DNA of 64,000 nucleotides, taken from positions 186,001 through 250,000 of the forward strand of contig JARGPJ010000003.1 of NCBI GenBank assembly GCA_029212615.1, given 5' to 3'. The position numbers were made by a program, and so were the translations under genes. Of this stretch, positions 18,948 to 26,386 are shown one piece after another (positions within the stretch are counted from its first letter, which is position 1; each line of letters opens with the position of its first letter). Source of the stretch: Verrucomicrobiales bacterium (GTDB lineage Bacteria > Verrucomicrobiota > Verrucomicrobiia > Verrucomicrobiales > DEV007). Below the pieces are notes generated by a model. The model saw only the letters and a program-made list of their open reading frames with translations, was not told where the DNA came from and made no database searches.

Positions 18948-20092
18948 TGCGAGATCCCGAAGATGAATTGAAGGCACTTGAAGCCGCCGGATTGAGACGT
19001 CGGCTGAGGCGACTTGAGTCTCCCCAGGATGCGCAGGTGTCACTCGCAGGCTCCGGGAAGTGCCTGAACTTCTCTTCAAACGATTACCTCGGTCTCGCCA
19101 ATTCCGAAACGCTCAAAGCAGCATTTCAAAAACATCTTGAGACTTACGGCGTTGGCTCCGGAGCCTCCCGCCTCGTGTGCGGAACGATGTCTCCTCACCT
19201 CGAACTCGAAGAGATACTCGCCGGGCTGAAAAAATCGGAGGCGGCCCTGACCTTCGGCTCCGGCTTTGCCACCGCCACCGGAATTCTCCCTGCCCTCTGT
19301 GGAAAGGATGACTTCCTCATCCTCGACAAACTTTGTCACGCCTCACTCATCGACGGGGCACGCCTCTCCGGCGCGACGATGCGGGTCTTTCCTCACAACG
19401 ACCTCAACAAACTGCGGGATCATCTAAGTTGGGCAAGATCGAAAGCCACTCGCGAAAGCCGAATCCTTGTCGTCACGGAGTCCATCTTCAGCATGGATGG
19501 CGACCGCGCACCGCTCCGTGAAATCGTCGGGATCAAAGAAGAATTTGGAGCGATCCTCCTCGTCGATGAAGCCCATGCCTTCGGTGTCTTCGGTCCGCAA
19601 GGCCGGGGCCTGTCAGCTGAGCTTGGCCTCGAATCCGGGATCGAGCTTCAGATGGGGACTTTCAGCAAAGCCCTCGGCTTGTCCGGGGGCTACGTCTGCG
19701 CAGATCAAGCGACGATCGATCTCATACTGAATCGGGCGCGCAGCTTCATCTATTCCACCGCCCCCTCACCTGCTCTCACCGCGACCATTTCCAACGCGAT
19801 TTCCCTTGTTGCCGGCGTCGAGGGAGACCGGCGCCGCGCCCGTCTCTGGTCAAATATCCGCACCTTTTCCGATGAGGCGGAGAGCGCGATCATCCCCCTC
19901 GTCATTGGCGAAAACGAGGCAGCCCTCAACGCTTCAGAAAAACTGCTCGCGGCTGGCTTTCTCGCCCCGGCAATTCGCTATCCCACCGTCCCCCGCGGAA
20001 CCGCGAGATTGCGTTTCACTTTTTCTGCATCACACCGGCAGGAGGACGTCACTGCGTTGAAAAAGACACTCGCGCGCCTTGAGTTCGACTGA
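18947..20092 (+). CDS. bioF: 8-amino-7-oxononanoate synthase
   Basis: A 381-residue alpha-oxoamine synthase that condenses pimeloyl-ACP or -CoA with alanine in biotin synthesis. Motifs: NFSSNDYLGLAN, GVGSGASRLVCGTMSPHLELE, TESIFSMDGDRAPL, VDEAHAFGVFGPQGRG, and the PLP lysine in GTFSKALGLSGGYV (Lys241). The best match is BioF; related enzymes (KBL, HemA-type, SPT) are less likely given the short N-terminus and the GYVCA context. The start ATG shares one base with the stop of the preceding S41-like gene, so translational coupling is likely. No other bio gene lies in the window. Confidence 0.9.
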   Translation: MRDPEDELKALEAAGLRRRLRRLESPQDAQVSLAGSGKCLNFSSNDYLGLANSETLKAAFQKHLETYGVGSGASRLVCGTMSPHLELEEILAGLKKSEAALTFGSGFATATGILPALCGKDDFLILDKLCHASLIDGARLSGATMRVFPHNDLNKLRDHLSWARSKATRESRILVVTESIFSMDGDRAPLREIVGIKEEFGAILLVDEAHAFGVFGPQGRGLSAELGLESGIELQMGTFSKALGLSGGYVCADQATIDLILNRARSFIYSTAPSPALTATISNAISLVAGVEGDRRRARLWSNIRTFSDEAESAIIPLVIGENEAALNASEKLLAAGFLAPAIRYPTVPRGTARLRFTFSASHRQEDVTALKKTLARLEFD

Positions 20093-20107
20093 TAGCCTTC
20101 GCCCCTG

Positions 20108-20986
20108 ATGAAGTGCCTACCGTTTATACTCCTTACTCTAGCTTTCGCTCACTCCGCCATGGCTGAACCTTTTGCACCGATTCCACTTTGGCCCACCGGT
20201 GTCCCCGGCGAAGACCACCTCGAACTTCCGGAGGAAGCAGTGGAATTGAAAGGGGAATACCAAATCGAAATTCTCTCCAATGTCGATGAACCGGCATTGA
20301 CCTGGTATCCCGCCAAAGAACCCAATGGTGCGGCAGTGCTTGTCCTCCCCGGAGGCGGATACAACGTTCTCGCCTACTCTCACGAAGGAACTGAAGTCTG
20401 CGAATGGCTGAACTCCATCGGCGTCGCTGCCGCGCTCGTGAAGTACCGCGTGCCCCGCCGTGAAGGTCGCGAACCGCACGAAGCCCCGCTCGAAGATGTC
20501 CAGCGGGCGATCGGGATCATGAGAACAAATGCGATCAAGTGGAACATCAATCCGGATCGTATCGGCGTCCTGGGATTTTCCGCCGGTGGAAACCTTGCCG
20601 CGATGGCGCTGACGTCCGACGGTTCCCGCAGCTACGAGGCAGATTCAAGCGTCGACTCCCCGGGCTGCATTCCCAATTTTGCGGTATTGGTTTACCCCGC
20701 TTATCTCAACGATCCTGAGAATCCCGATGATCTTGCGCCCGGACTCAGCATTACCGACTCGACCCCTCCGGCCTTCATCGTCGTCTCCGATAGAGATAAG
20801 AAATTCGTCGAGGGCAGCGCTCGTTTCTACATTGAAATGCACCGCAGGGATCGCCCCTGCGAACTGCATATTTTCAATGGAGGCCGTCACGGCTTCGGCT
20901 TCGACAAAATCGACGGACCGATCAAACAGTGGCCTGTCCTTGCTGAACAGTGGATGAACGAACTGGGTCTCCTGACGACTCCCTGA
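20108..20986 (+). CDS. Secreted alpha/beta-hydrolase (BD-FAE/acetyl-xylan-esterase-like)
   Basis: A 292-residue alpha/beta-hydrolase with an N-terminal signal peptide (MKCLPFILLTLAFAHSAMAE). The oxyanion region reads LVLPGGGYNVLA, the nucleophile elbow is GFSAGGNLAAMAL, the acid lies in FIVVSDRDKKFV and the base in GGRHGFGFDK. This pattern matches the esterase family often called endo-1,4-beta-xylanase B-like or BD-FAE, which deacylates plant and algal polysaccharides. It is the last gene of the thiD operon, 15 bp after bioF. Because it is exported it is unlikely to be a BioH-type pimeloyl-ACP esterase despite its position. Confidence 0.85.
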   Translation: MKCLPFILLTLAFAHSAMAEPFAPIPLWPTGVPGEDHLELPEEAVELKGEYQIEILSNVDEPALTWYPAKEPNGAAVLVLPGGGYNVLAYSHEGTEVCEWLNSIGVAAALVKYRVPRREGREPHEAPLEDVQRAIGIMRTNAIKWNINPDRIGVLGFSAGGNLAAMALTSDGSRSYEADSSVDSPGCIPNFAVLVYPAYLNDPENPDDLAPGLSITDSTPPAFIVVSDRDKKFVEGSARFYIEMHRRDRPCELHIFNGGRHGFGFDKIDGPIKQWPVLAEQWMNELGLLTTP

Positions 20987-21017
20987 ACCCCTGTTGCGGG
21001 GACACCCCCGGAAGGTT

Positions 21018-23039
21018 TTACTCGGCCACCACTTTCACTCGCTCGCGGGCGAGAACGGTCTTCTTCTGTGAGGTCACGTAGCGAATTTCGTAATCTCCGG
21101 GTTCATCCGGTGCGGTGAGATCCTGGTCCTGCCCTCTCTCCACATAAATGTAGTCTCCATATTTCCCGTCTTCCGCGGAGGCCTCTACGATCGTGATGTA
21201 GTCGCGCGCATTGTCCGGGCCCTCCCACTTCACACGAAACTCCTCCTTTGCCGCTACTTTCTCCGGAGTCTCCGTGAAGTTAGCTACTGCCGCGATCATT
21301 TCAATGGGGGTTGAGGCAACGATATTGCGATCAGCAGAAACAAAGCGAATCTCACACGGACCCACCAGTTCGGGCGACTGAAGCTTTGTCGGAGACTCTT
21401 CATTTCCTGTGTAAAAATACTTCGTGTAGGTGCCTGCCTCAGCAGATTTTTCGACAATGGTGATGTACCAGCCTTTGTATTCAGGTCCGCTCCATTTGAT
21501 TTCCACTTCACTCCCCGAGACCGCTGACTCCGGCCCTTCAACCGACGCGGTGACCGGCCGGATCGATATGGGATAACTGGCGAGTGTTTTCTTATCCTGT
21601 CCCTCAACGTAACGAACCTCGTAATCATCCCCTACTTCCTCGAGAGCAGTGATTTCCACTTTTCCGTCATCACTGTTCTTCGTGTAAAAGTATGAATGAT
21701 AGGTCCCTTCGTCGGCTCCCTGTTTTACGATCGTAATGTAGTCCCCCTGATTCCCCGGTCCCACCCAATCGATCACCAGCGACGCACCGGCATCAACAAC
21801 CTCCGGCCCCGATACAAGCACGTCAGCTTCAGTGACGGTGATCTCTCGACTTGCCAGAGTCAGCTTTCCCTGCCCGGTGACATAGCGAACCTCCGCTAGG
21901 CCCGGAACAGAAAGCGCCCGAATCTCAGCGGGATTCCCCTTTCCCGTGTAGGCATACGATTCATAAGCTCCCTTTTCCGCGCCCCGGGGAACAATCGTGA
22001 TGTAGTCCCCCTTGTTATCCGGCCCCTTCCAGTCAACGTTGAAGCCCGAACCGGCGACCACTTCTTCGGGGGCTTCGAGGCTCGCTGATACGGGAATCAC
22101 TTCAATATCGACTCTCCCGAGGACTTGCCTCTCCCCTTCGCTCATCAGGTAGCGGACCTCACAAAGGCCGGGATCAACCGGCGCAGTCAATGTGAGCGGA
22201 CTTCCTTTCCGGGTGTAGGTGTAGTTTCCGTAGACACCTTCTTCAGCGTCCTTTGAAACAATGGTCAAGTAGTCGCCTTTATTGTCCGGCCCGGCCCACT
22301 CAACCTCAAATTCAGCGCCGGCCGGAACCGTTTCAGGTGCCTTGATTGTTGCGGGATCGCGTTTCGGCTCGGGCATAACCTCCCCTGACGGCTTCATCAG
22401 TGCATCAATAGCCATCTCAAGGGCGTCTTTGAGTGTCGAGGCATTCTGAGCCTGGAGAAACTCACCGCCGGTTTCATCAGCCAGACAGCGGAAACTGTCA
22501 GACTCTTCCGCTGTGAGATCGAAAGCGACAATATGTGCCTTAAAGTTGATTCCTTTTGCCGCGAGTTCACCCGCGAGGACACAGGGATCCTCATCACAGG
22601 TTTCAAGCCCATCGGAGACGAGAATGATATTTGCCGCTTCCTCTTCATATTTCAGAAACTGTGCAGCCTGCTCCACCGCAGACGTGAGCGGAGTTTTTCC
22701 TTTGGGAATAATACTGTTCACCTTGGCGAGAAAACCGGCCCGATCCCCTTTCGAAGGAGCCGAGAGCAGTTCAATATCCTCACAATTCCCTTTTTCACGA
22801 TGACCGTATGCCATCAGTCCAATCTCGACATCCGGATCGAGCGTCGTCATCAGATCGGCGATGACTTCACGTGCGATTTCGATCTTCGGCTCACCGTCGA
22901 TCTGGCCCCACATTGACCCTGACGCATCCAGGATAATAATCGACTTTCCGCTCTCTGACTGGGCCAGAAGCGGGACGGTGGTAAAGGTAGCAAGAAGGCA
23001 AAGCGCGGAGTAAAACAGTCGGATACGATCAGATTTCAT
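21018..23039 (-). CDS. Secreted VWA-domain protein with five tandem beta-type repeats
   Basis: A 673-residue protein with a signal peptide (ending near LLAQSESG) and a von Willebrand A domain. Its MIDAS motif is ILDASGSMWG (Asp38, Ser40, Ser42), with KTPLTSAVEQAA and VSDGLETCDEDPC further on. From about residue 228 to the end there are five copies of a module of about 88 residues. Each contains a form of 'W-GPxNxGDYITIV', then 'Y-Y-Y', then 'CEIRYV', with copies differing in many positions. The architecture is that of Ca-activated chloride channel homologue / YfbK-like secreted VWA proteins with repeats. It is convergent with the esterase gene and probably monocistronic. Likely a periplasmic or surface binding protein. 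Confidence 0.82.
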   Translation of the reverse strand: MKSDRIRLFYSALCLLATFTTVPLLAQSESGKSIIILDASGSMWGQIDGEPKIEIAREVIADLMTTLDPDVEIGLMAYGHREKGNCEDIELLSAPSKGDRAGFLAKVNSIIPKGKTPLTSAVEQAAQFLKYEEEAANIILVSDGLETCDEDPCVLAGELAAKGINFKAHIVAFDLTAEESDSFRCLADETGGEFLQAQNASTLKDALEMAIDALMKPSGEVMPEPKRDPATIKAPETVPAGAEFEVEWAGPDNKGDYLTIVSKDAEEGVYGNYTYTRKGSPLTLTAPVDPGLCEVRYLMSEGERQVLGRVDIEVIPVSASLEAPEEVVAGSGFNVDWKGPDNKGDYITIVPRGAEKGAYESYAYTGKGNPAEIRALSVPGLAEVRYVTGQGKLTLASREITVTEADVLVSGPEVVDAGASLVIDWVGPGNQGDYITIVKQGADEGTYHSYFYTKNSDDGKVEITALEEVGDDYEVRYVEGQDKKTLASYPISIRPVTASVEGPESAVSGSEVEIKWSGPEYKGWYITIVEKSAEAGTYTKYFYTGNEESPTKLQSPELVGPCEIRFVSADRNIVASTPIEMIAAVANFTETPEKVAAKEEFRVKWEGPDNARDYITIVEASAEDGKYGDYIYVERGQDQDLTAPDEPGDYEIRYVTSQKKTVLARERVKVVAE

Positions 23040-23154
23040 GAATAAGTAATTCTCTCACCAGTCCACGAACAGAAAGGCGGACTTATGCAACATTCTTGAA
23101 ATTTTCTGGAAATATCTCCTTTTCCGTTCGATCCGTAACCCGTCACAGGAAATC

Positions 23155-24003
23155 ATGACTTTGGAAAACTTCGACTTCGCACAAATTGATCCGGGAGAAA
23201 TATTCATCGAATATGTCATTCCCTGGGGCACCAATTTTCTCTTTGCTTTAGCCATCTTTCTCATCGGGTCCGCACTCGCAAAGTGGGTCGTGAGCATGAT
23301 CGGCAAAGCCCTCGGAAAATCATCGCTCGATTCCATGCTGATCGACTTTTTGAAGAATATCATTCGATGGATCTTCATGCTGCTCGTTATCGTTGCGGCC
23401 CTCGATCAAATCGGCGTCGACACGACTTCATTCATCGCTATTCTCGGTGCAGCCGGTCTTGCCGTGGGTCTCGCACTGAAAGATTCCCTCCAGAATTTCG
23501 CCTCCGGGGTGATGCTCATCCTCTTCCGCCCTTTCAAACTTGGTGACTTCATCCAGGCGGGTGGTTCCGAAGGGATTGTGGAAGAGATTCGAATCTTCAG
23601 CACCCAGCTTCGGACGCCCGACAATCGGGAAGTCATTATTCCCAATGGCGATGTCTACAGTGGTGTGATCACCAATGTGACGGCAAAAGCAACACGCCGT
23701 ATCGACCTTGTTATCGGAATCGGTTACGATGATGATCTCCGTGAAGCCAAGCGCATTCTCGAAGAACTCGTGAAATCAGATGAAAGGGTCCTCGAGGATC
23801 CGGCCCCTTTTGTCGCCGTAGGCGAACTGGGCGCCTCCAGTGTCGATCTTCTCGTTCGTCCCTGGACGAGGACCTCGGACTACTTTGCGACAAAATGTGA
23901 TCTCACCGAACGCATCAAACTCGCGCTCGACGAAGCGGGAATCTCCATCCCCTATCCCCAGATGGACATCCACCTTGATTCCTCCGGTACCCCTGAGTCC
24001 TGA
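23155..24003 (+). CDS. mscS: Small-conductance mechanosensitive channel (MscS family)
   Basis: A 282-residue MscS channel. Three membrane helices lie in the first 130 residues. The pore helix carries the glycine/alanine pattern LGAAGLAVGLALKDSLQNFASG, followed by the beta-domain start FRPFKLGDFIQAGG and RTPDNREVIIPNGDVYSG, both strongly conserved. The length matches the minimal E. coli MscS (286). It opens on membrane tension to release solutes during osmotic downshock. AGGAAA lies five bases before the ATG. The gene is convergent with holB, six bases apart. Confidence 0.95.
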   Translation: MTLENFDFAQIDPGEIFIEYVIPWGTNFLFALAIFLIGSALAKWVVSMIGKALGKSSLDSMLIDFLKNIIRWIFMLLVIVAALDQIGVDTTSFIAILGAAGLAVGLALKDSLQNFASGVMLILFRPFKLGDFIQAGGSEGIVEEIRIFSTQLRTPDNREVIIPNGDVYSGVITNVTAKATRRIDLVIGIGYDDDLREAKRILEELVKSDERVLEDPAPFVAVGELGASSVDLLVRPWTRTSDYFATKCDLTERIKLALDEAGISIPYPQMDIHLDSSGTPES

Positions 24004-24009
24004 GCGGCG

Positions 24010-24990
24010 TCAGCCGAAGGCACGAATAAACCCCACTTCGAGCGCGAGAGCTTCGAAAACATTGGTGTTCAGGTTGGCTCTCAGCTTTTCGACCGCCTCG
24101 ATTCGTTGCCCCAACTGATCGATCGTCAGGTTCTGAGCAAGATGCCGGGTTGCCTCGGCATACTCCGGTAGATCGAGGTGTTTTCCGCCATTCTGCTGTC
24201 GCATCGCATCGCCAAACCACATCATGAGGAAATCAATGAGGCGGTTTCTCTGTTCCAGATACTCCGCTTCGGTGAGCGCCTTGTAGTACTCATCCCGCTG
24301 CTTCAGATAGTCCCCTTCGGTCGTTTGGCGGTAGTGGGCAATCTCCGCCCTAAGTGCCTCATCGTTCCGTTTCCCGATGGCTGCTTTCTCTTCTTTAAGG
24401 ATCGAAGCAAAACGTGACATCAGTCCGAGAGCACCGGAGACACCTCCCCTCCCGTTCTCGGCATGCCTCTTCAATGAATCGAGAAACTGGCGTGCCGTGT
24501 CACTCAACACTACCGGACCGGCACTGCCCGCAAGCGTCACCTGAATACAGCGGGAAAGAATCGTATCGAGCAACATCTCCGGACGGGAACTCAGCAAGAG
24601 TAGACGACTTCCCGCAGGAGGCTCCTCCAGCGTTTTCAGGAAAGCATTTTCCGCCTCCACCCCCATGCAATCAGCATCCTTAATCACCGCGAACTTCGTG
24701 ATGCCTTCAGGCGCTGCCATCTGAAGCGTGTGCTCAAGTGCGCGAACCGCCTTCACCGTGATCCGGCGCGACCTCGACTCCGGACCGATCACCGACATGG
24801 TGCTTGAACGCAGGGCTTCGAGAGTCGTCGCGTCAGGATCCAATCCTTCATTGACGAGACGAATCATCTCCACGGCAAACCGCTCCTTACCGCTTCCGAC
24901 AGGCCCTGTGATGAGGTAGGCATGCGCGAGGCGGCCGTTGGCCCTGGCTTCCCCCATTAATTCGACCGCCTTTTCGTACGTAAAACTCAT
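24010..24990 (-). CDS. holB: DNA polymerase III delta' subunit
   Basis: A 326-residue clamp-loader AAA+ protein. It shows HAYLITGPVGSGKERFAVEM, KFAVIKDADCMGVEAENAFLKTLEEPPAGSRLLLLSSRPEMLLDTILSRC, the delta' pattern of a degenerate P-loop and 'LEEPP...SRC' sensor region. The zinc-binding cysteine cluster of E. coli HolB is absent. The start ATG overlaps the tmk stop by four bases (ATGA), giving the very common tmk-holB pair. Acts as stator of the replicative clamp loader. Confidence 0.9.
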   Translation of the reverse strand: MSFTYEKAVELMGEARANGRLAHAYLITGPVGSGKERFAVEMIRLVNEGLDPDATTLEALRSSTMSVIGPESRSRRITVKAVRALEHTLQMAAPEGITKFAVIKDADCMGVEAENAFLKTLEEPPAGSRLLLLSSRPEMLLDTILSRCIQVTLAGSAGPVVLSDTARQFLDSLKRHAENGRGGVSGALGLMSRFASILKEEKAAIGKRNDEALRAEIAHYRQTTEGDYLKQRDEYYKALTEAEYLEQRNRLIDFLMMWFGDAMRQQNGGKHLDLPEYAEATRHLAQNLTIDQLGQRIEAVEKLRANLNTNVFEALALEVGFIRAFG

Positions 24991-25646
24991 GCAGCCCCCT
25001 CTCCCAGTCGTTCCGCAAATGATGCCTCAATTAAAACGGTCACTTCTTCGATCGAAGCAGAAGCATCGATCACCGCGATTCGATCAGGAGCTTCCGCTGC
25101 AAGCGCGAGGTAGCCATCTCTCACCACTTCGAAAAAATCGAGAGGCTGATCCTCAATCCGGTCCTTCTGCCCATCGCTCGATGCCACCGCGCGGGCATGG
25201 CCTATCTTCACATCGAGATCAAGCAGAAGAGTCAAATCAGGCATCGTCGAGCCGACCGCAAAGCCGTTGATCGCTTTCACTGCGGCGGGATCAAGCCCCC
25301 TCCCCACGCCCTGATAGACAGCCGTGGAGTCCAGAAAACGATCAGCGACCACCCAGGTCCCCGCTGCCAGAGCCGGCTCAATGACGCGACGAACGAGCTG
25401 GGCGCGACTGGCTGCAAAAAGGAGCAATTCGCTCTCATCGGTGAGGTCCCCCGCCTCAGAGTCAAACTGCAGCAGGTGGCGTATCTTTTCGCCCACGGCA
25501 GTGCCTCCCGGCTCACGGGTTTGGATCACTTCGTGCCCCCTGCTTTCCAGCATCGAGACGAAGCGCTTGATCTGAGTGGATTTCCCGCACCCTTCCGATC
25601 CTTCAAAGGAGATAAATTTACCGCGTTGCATCAAAGGCTTTTTCAT
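24987..25646 (-). CDS. tmk: Thymidylate kinase
   Basis: A 219-residue dTMP kinase with the P-loop FEGSEGCGKSTQIKRF, the substrate motif QTREPGGTAVGEKIR, the DR motif ADRFLDSTAVYQGVGRGL and LTLLLDLDVKIGHARA. It makes dTDP from dTMP. A Met at residue 6 is an alternative start nearer the usual family N-terminus. It is translationally coupled to holB and divergent from hisI, with 59 bp between the two start codons. Confidence 0.95.
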   Translation of the reverse strand: MKKPLMQRGKFISFEGSEGCGKSTQIKRFVSMLESRGHEVIQTREPGGTAVGEKIRHLLQFDSEAGDLTDESELLLFAASRAQLVRRVIEPALAAGTWVVADRFLDSTAVYQGVGRGLDPAAVKAINGFAVGSTMPDLTLLLDLDVKIGHARAVASSDGQKDRIEDQPLDFFEVVRDGYLALAAEAPDRIAVIDASASIEEVTVLIEASFAERLGEGAA

Positions 25647-25705
25647 CTATGAATGGCTGCAAGAGGATTGTCTAATTGAAAATAACCTGACTACCAAACT
25701 CCATC

Positions 25706-26158
25706 ATGTCCAACACTTCAGAAATCACCTTCGGCACACGGGAAGATCGCAAGCTCCTTGAGAAAGGACTCACCTTCGCCCCCAAATTTGACGACCACGG
25801 CCTCATCGTTGCAATAGCTCAGGATGCCGACACGAACGAAGTGCTCATGGTCGCCTACATGAACGAAGAGTCACTCAAACAAACTCTCGAAATCGGTGAA
25901 GCCGTCTACTTCTCGCGAAGCCGTCAGGAGATTTGGCACAAAGGCGCCACCTCGGGACACACCCAGACTGTTGAAAAAATTCTCACCGACTGCGATCAGG
26001 ACGCTCTCGTCCTCAAAGTCCGTCAACATGGCCCCGGTTGCTGCCATGCAGGATACCGATCTTGCTTTTACCGAAATATACAGGAGCCCTCAAGTCCCGT
26101 AACATTGGGTCAAGAGATCGAGGACCAGTCCTACGATCCGGATAAGGTTTACTCGTAA
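25706..26158 (+). CDS. hisI: Phosphoribosyl-AMP cyclohydrolase
   Basis: A 150-residue HisI, which opens the purine ring of phosphoribosyl-AMP in the third step of histidine synthesis. The motifs VLMVAYMNEESLKQTLE, AVYFSRSRQEIWHKGATSGH, the metal-binding DCDQDALVLKV and the zinc-binding HGPGCCHAGYRSCFYR all lie in family order. It is a stand-alone HisI without the HisE pyrophosphatase domain; no other his gene lies in the window. The 228-bp gap after it holds a structured RNA candidate rather than a simple terminator. Confidence 0.95.
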   Translation: MSNTSEITFGTREDRKLLEKGLTFAPKFDDHGLIVAIAQDADTNEVLMVAYMNEESLKQTLEIGEAVYFSRSRQEIWHKGATSGHTQTVEKILTDCDQDALVLKVRQHGPGCCHAGYRSCFYRNIQEPSSPVTLGQEIEDQSYDPDKVYS

Positions 26159-26219
26159 GACCTCTTTTTACTTTTTCTTATTCTCTCTTCTTTTCATCCC
26201 TGTGTTCGAGCTGGCATAG

Positions 26220-26309
26220 CCCGTTCAGCCCGGATGAAGCGATGAGGATTAAGAACAGGTCCGGGAGTTCTGAGCGGGAGGGGCTAAATCCAAATAGCCC
26301 CTGATCCCG
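26220..26309 (+). ncRNA. Structured RNA / leader candidate upstream of the aldolase-dehydrogenase gene
   Basis: Two adjacent stem-loops can be drawn by hand. The first pairs CCCGTTCAG (26220-26228) with CTGAGCGGG (26270-26278) with one G-U pair. Inside it, after a four-base bulge, CCCGGA (26229-26234) pairs with TCCGGG (26260-26265) around a 25-base loop. The second pairs AGGGGCTA (26279-26286) with TAGCCCCT (26295-26302) around eight bases. The GGG at 26276-26278 can instead pair with CCC at 26306-26308, extending hairpin two and opening hairpin one, a possible switch. It ends 77 bases before the ATG of the downstream gene. There is no T run right after hairpin two, so a plain terminator for hisI is less likely. 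I do not recognise a known family. Confidence 0.5.
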
Positions 26310-26386
26310 ACCTTGATCTTTTTGTCCGAACTCTATTTACTCCTGACTTCCTTTCCGGCATCCATTCCCCCCATTTTTCCAGCTTT

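Noticed and set aside
20108..20986. Reading the esterase next to bioF as a BioH-type biotin enzyme
   Set aside because: It has a clear signal peptide and the sequence pattern of secreted polysaccharide esterases, whereas BioH acts in the cytoplasm.
20986..21018. Small GC-rich hairpin between convergent esterase and VWA genes as a terminator
   Set aside because: Only a four-base-pair stem (CCCC/GGGG) without a T run.
26220..26309. Reading the two hairpins simply as a hisI terminator
   Set aside because: No T run follows either stem closely, the first stem is long and interrupted, and the element lies 60 to 150 bp after the stop codon.
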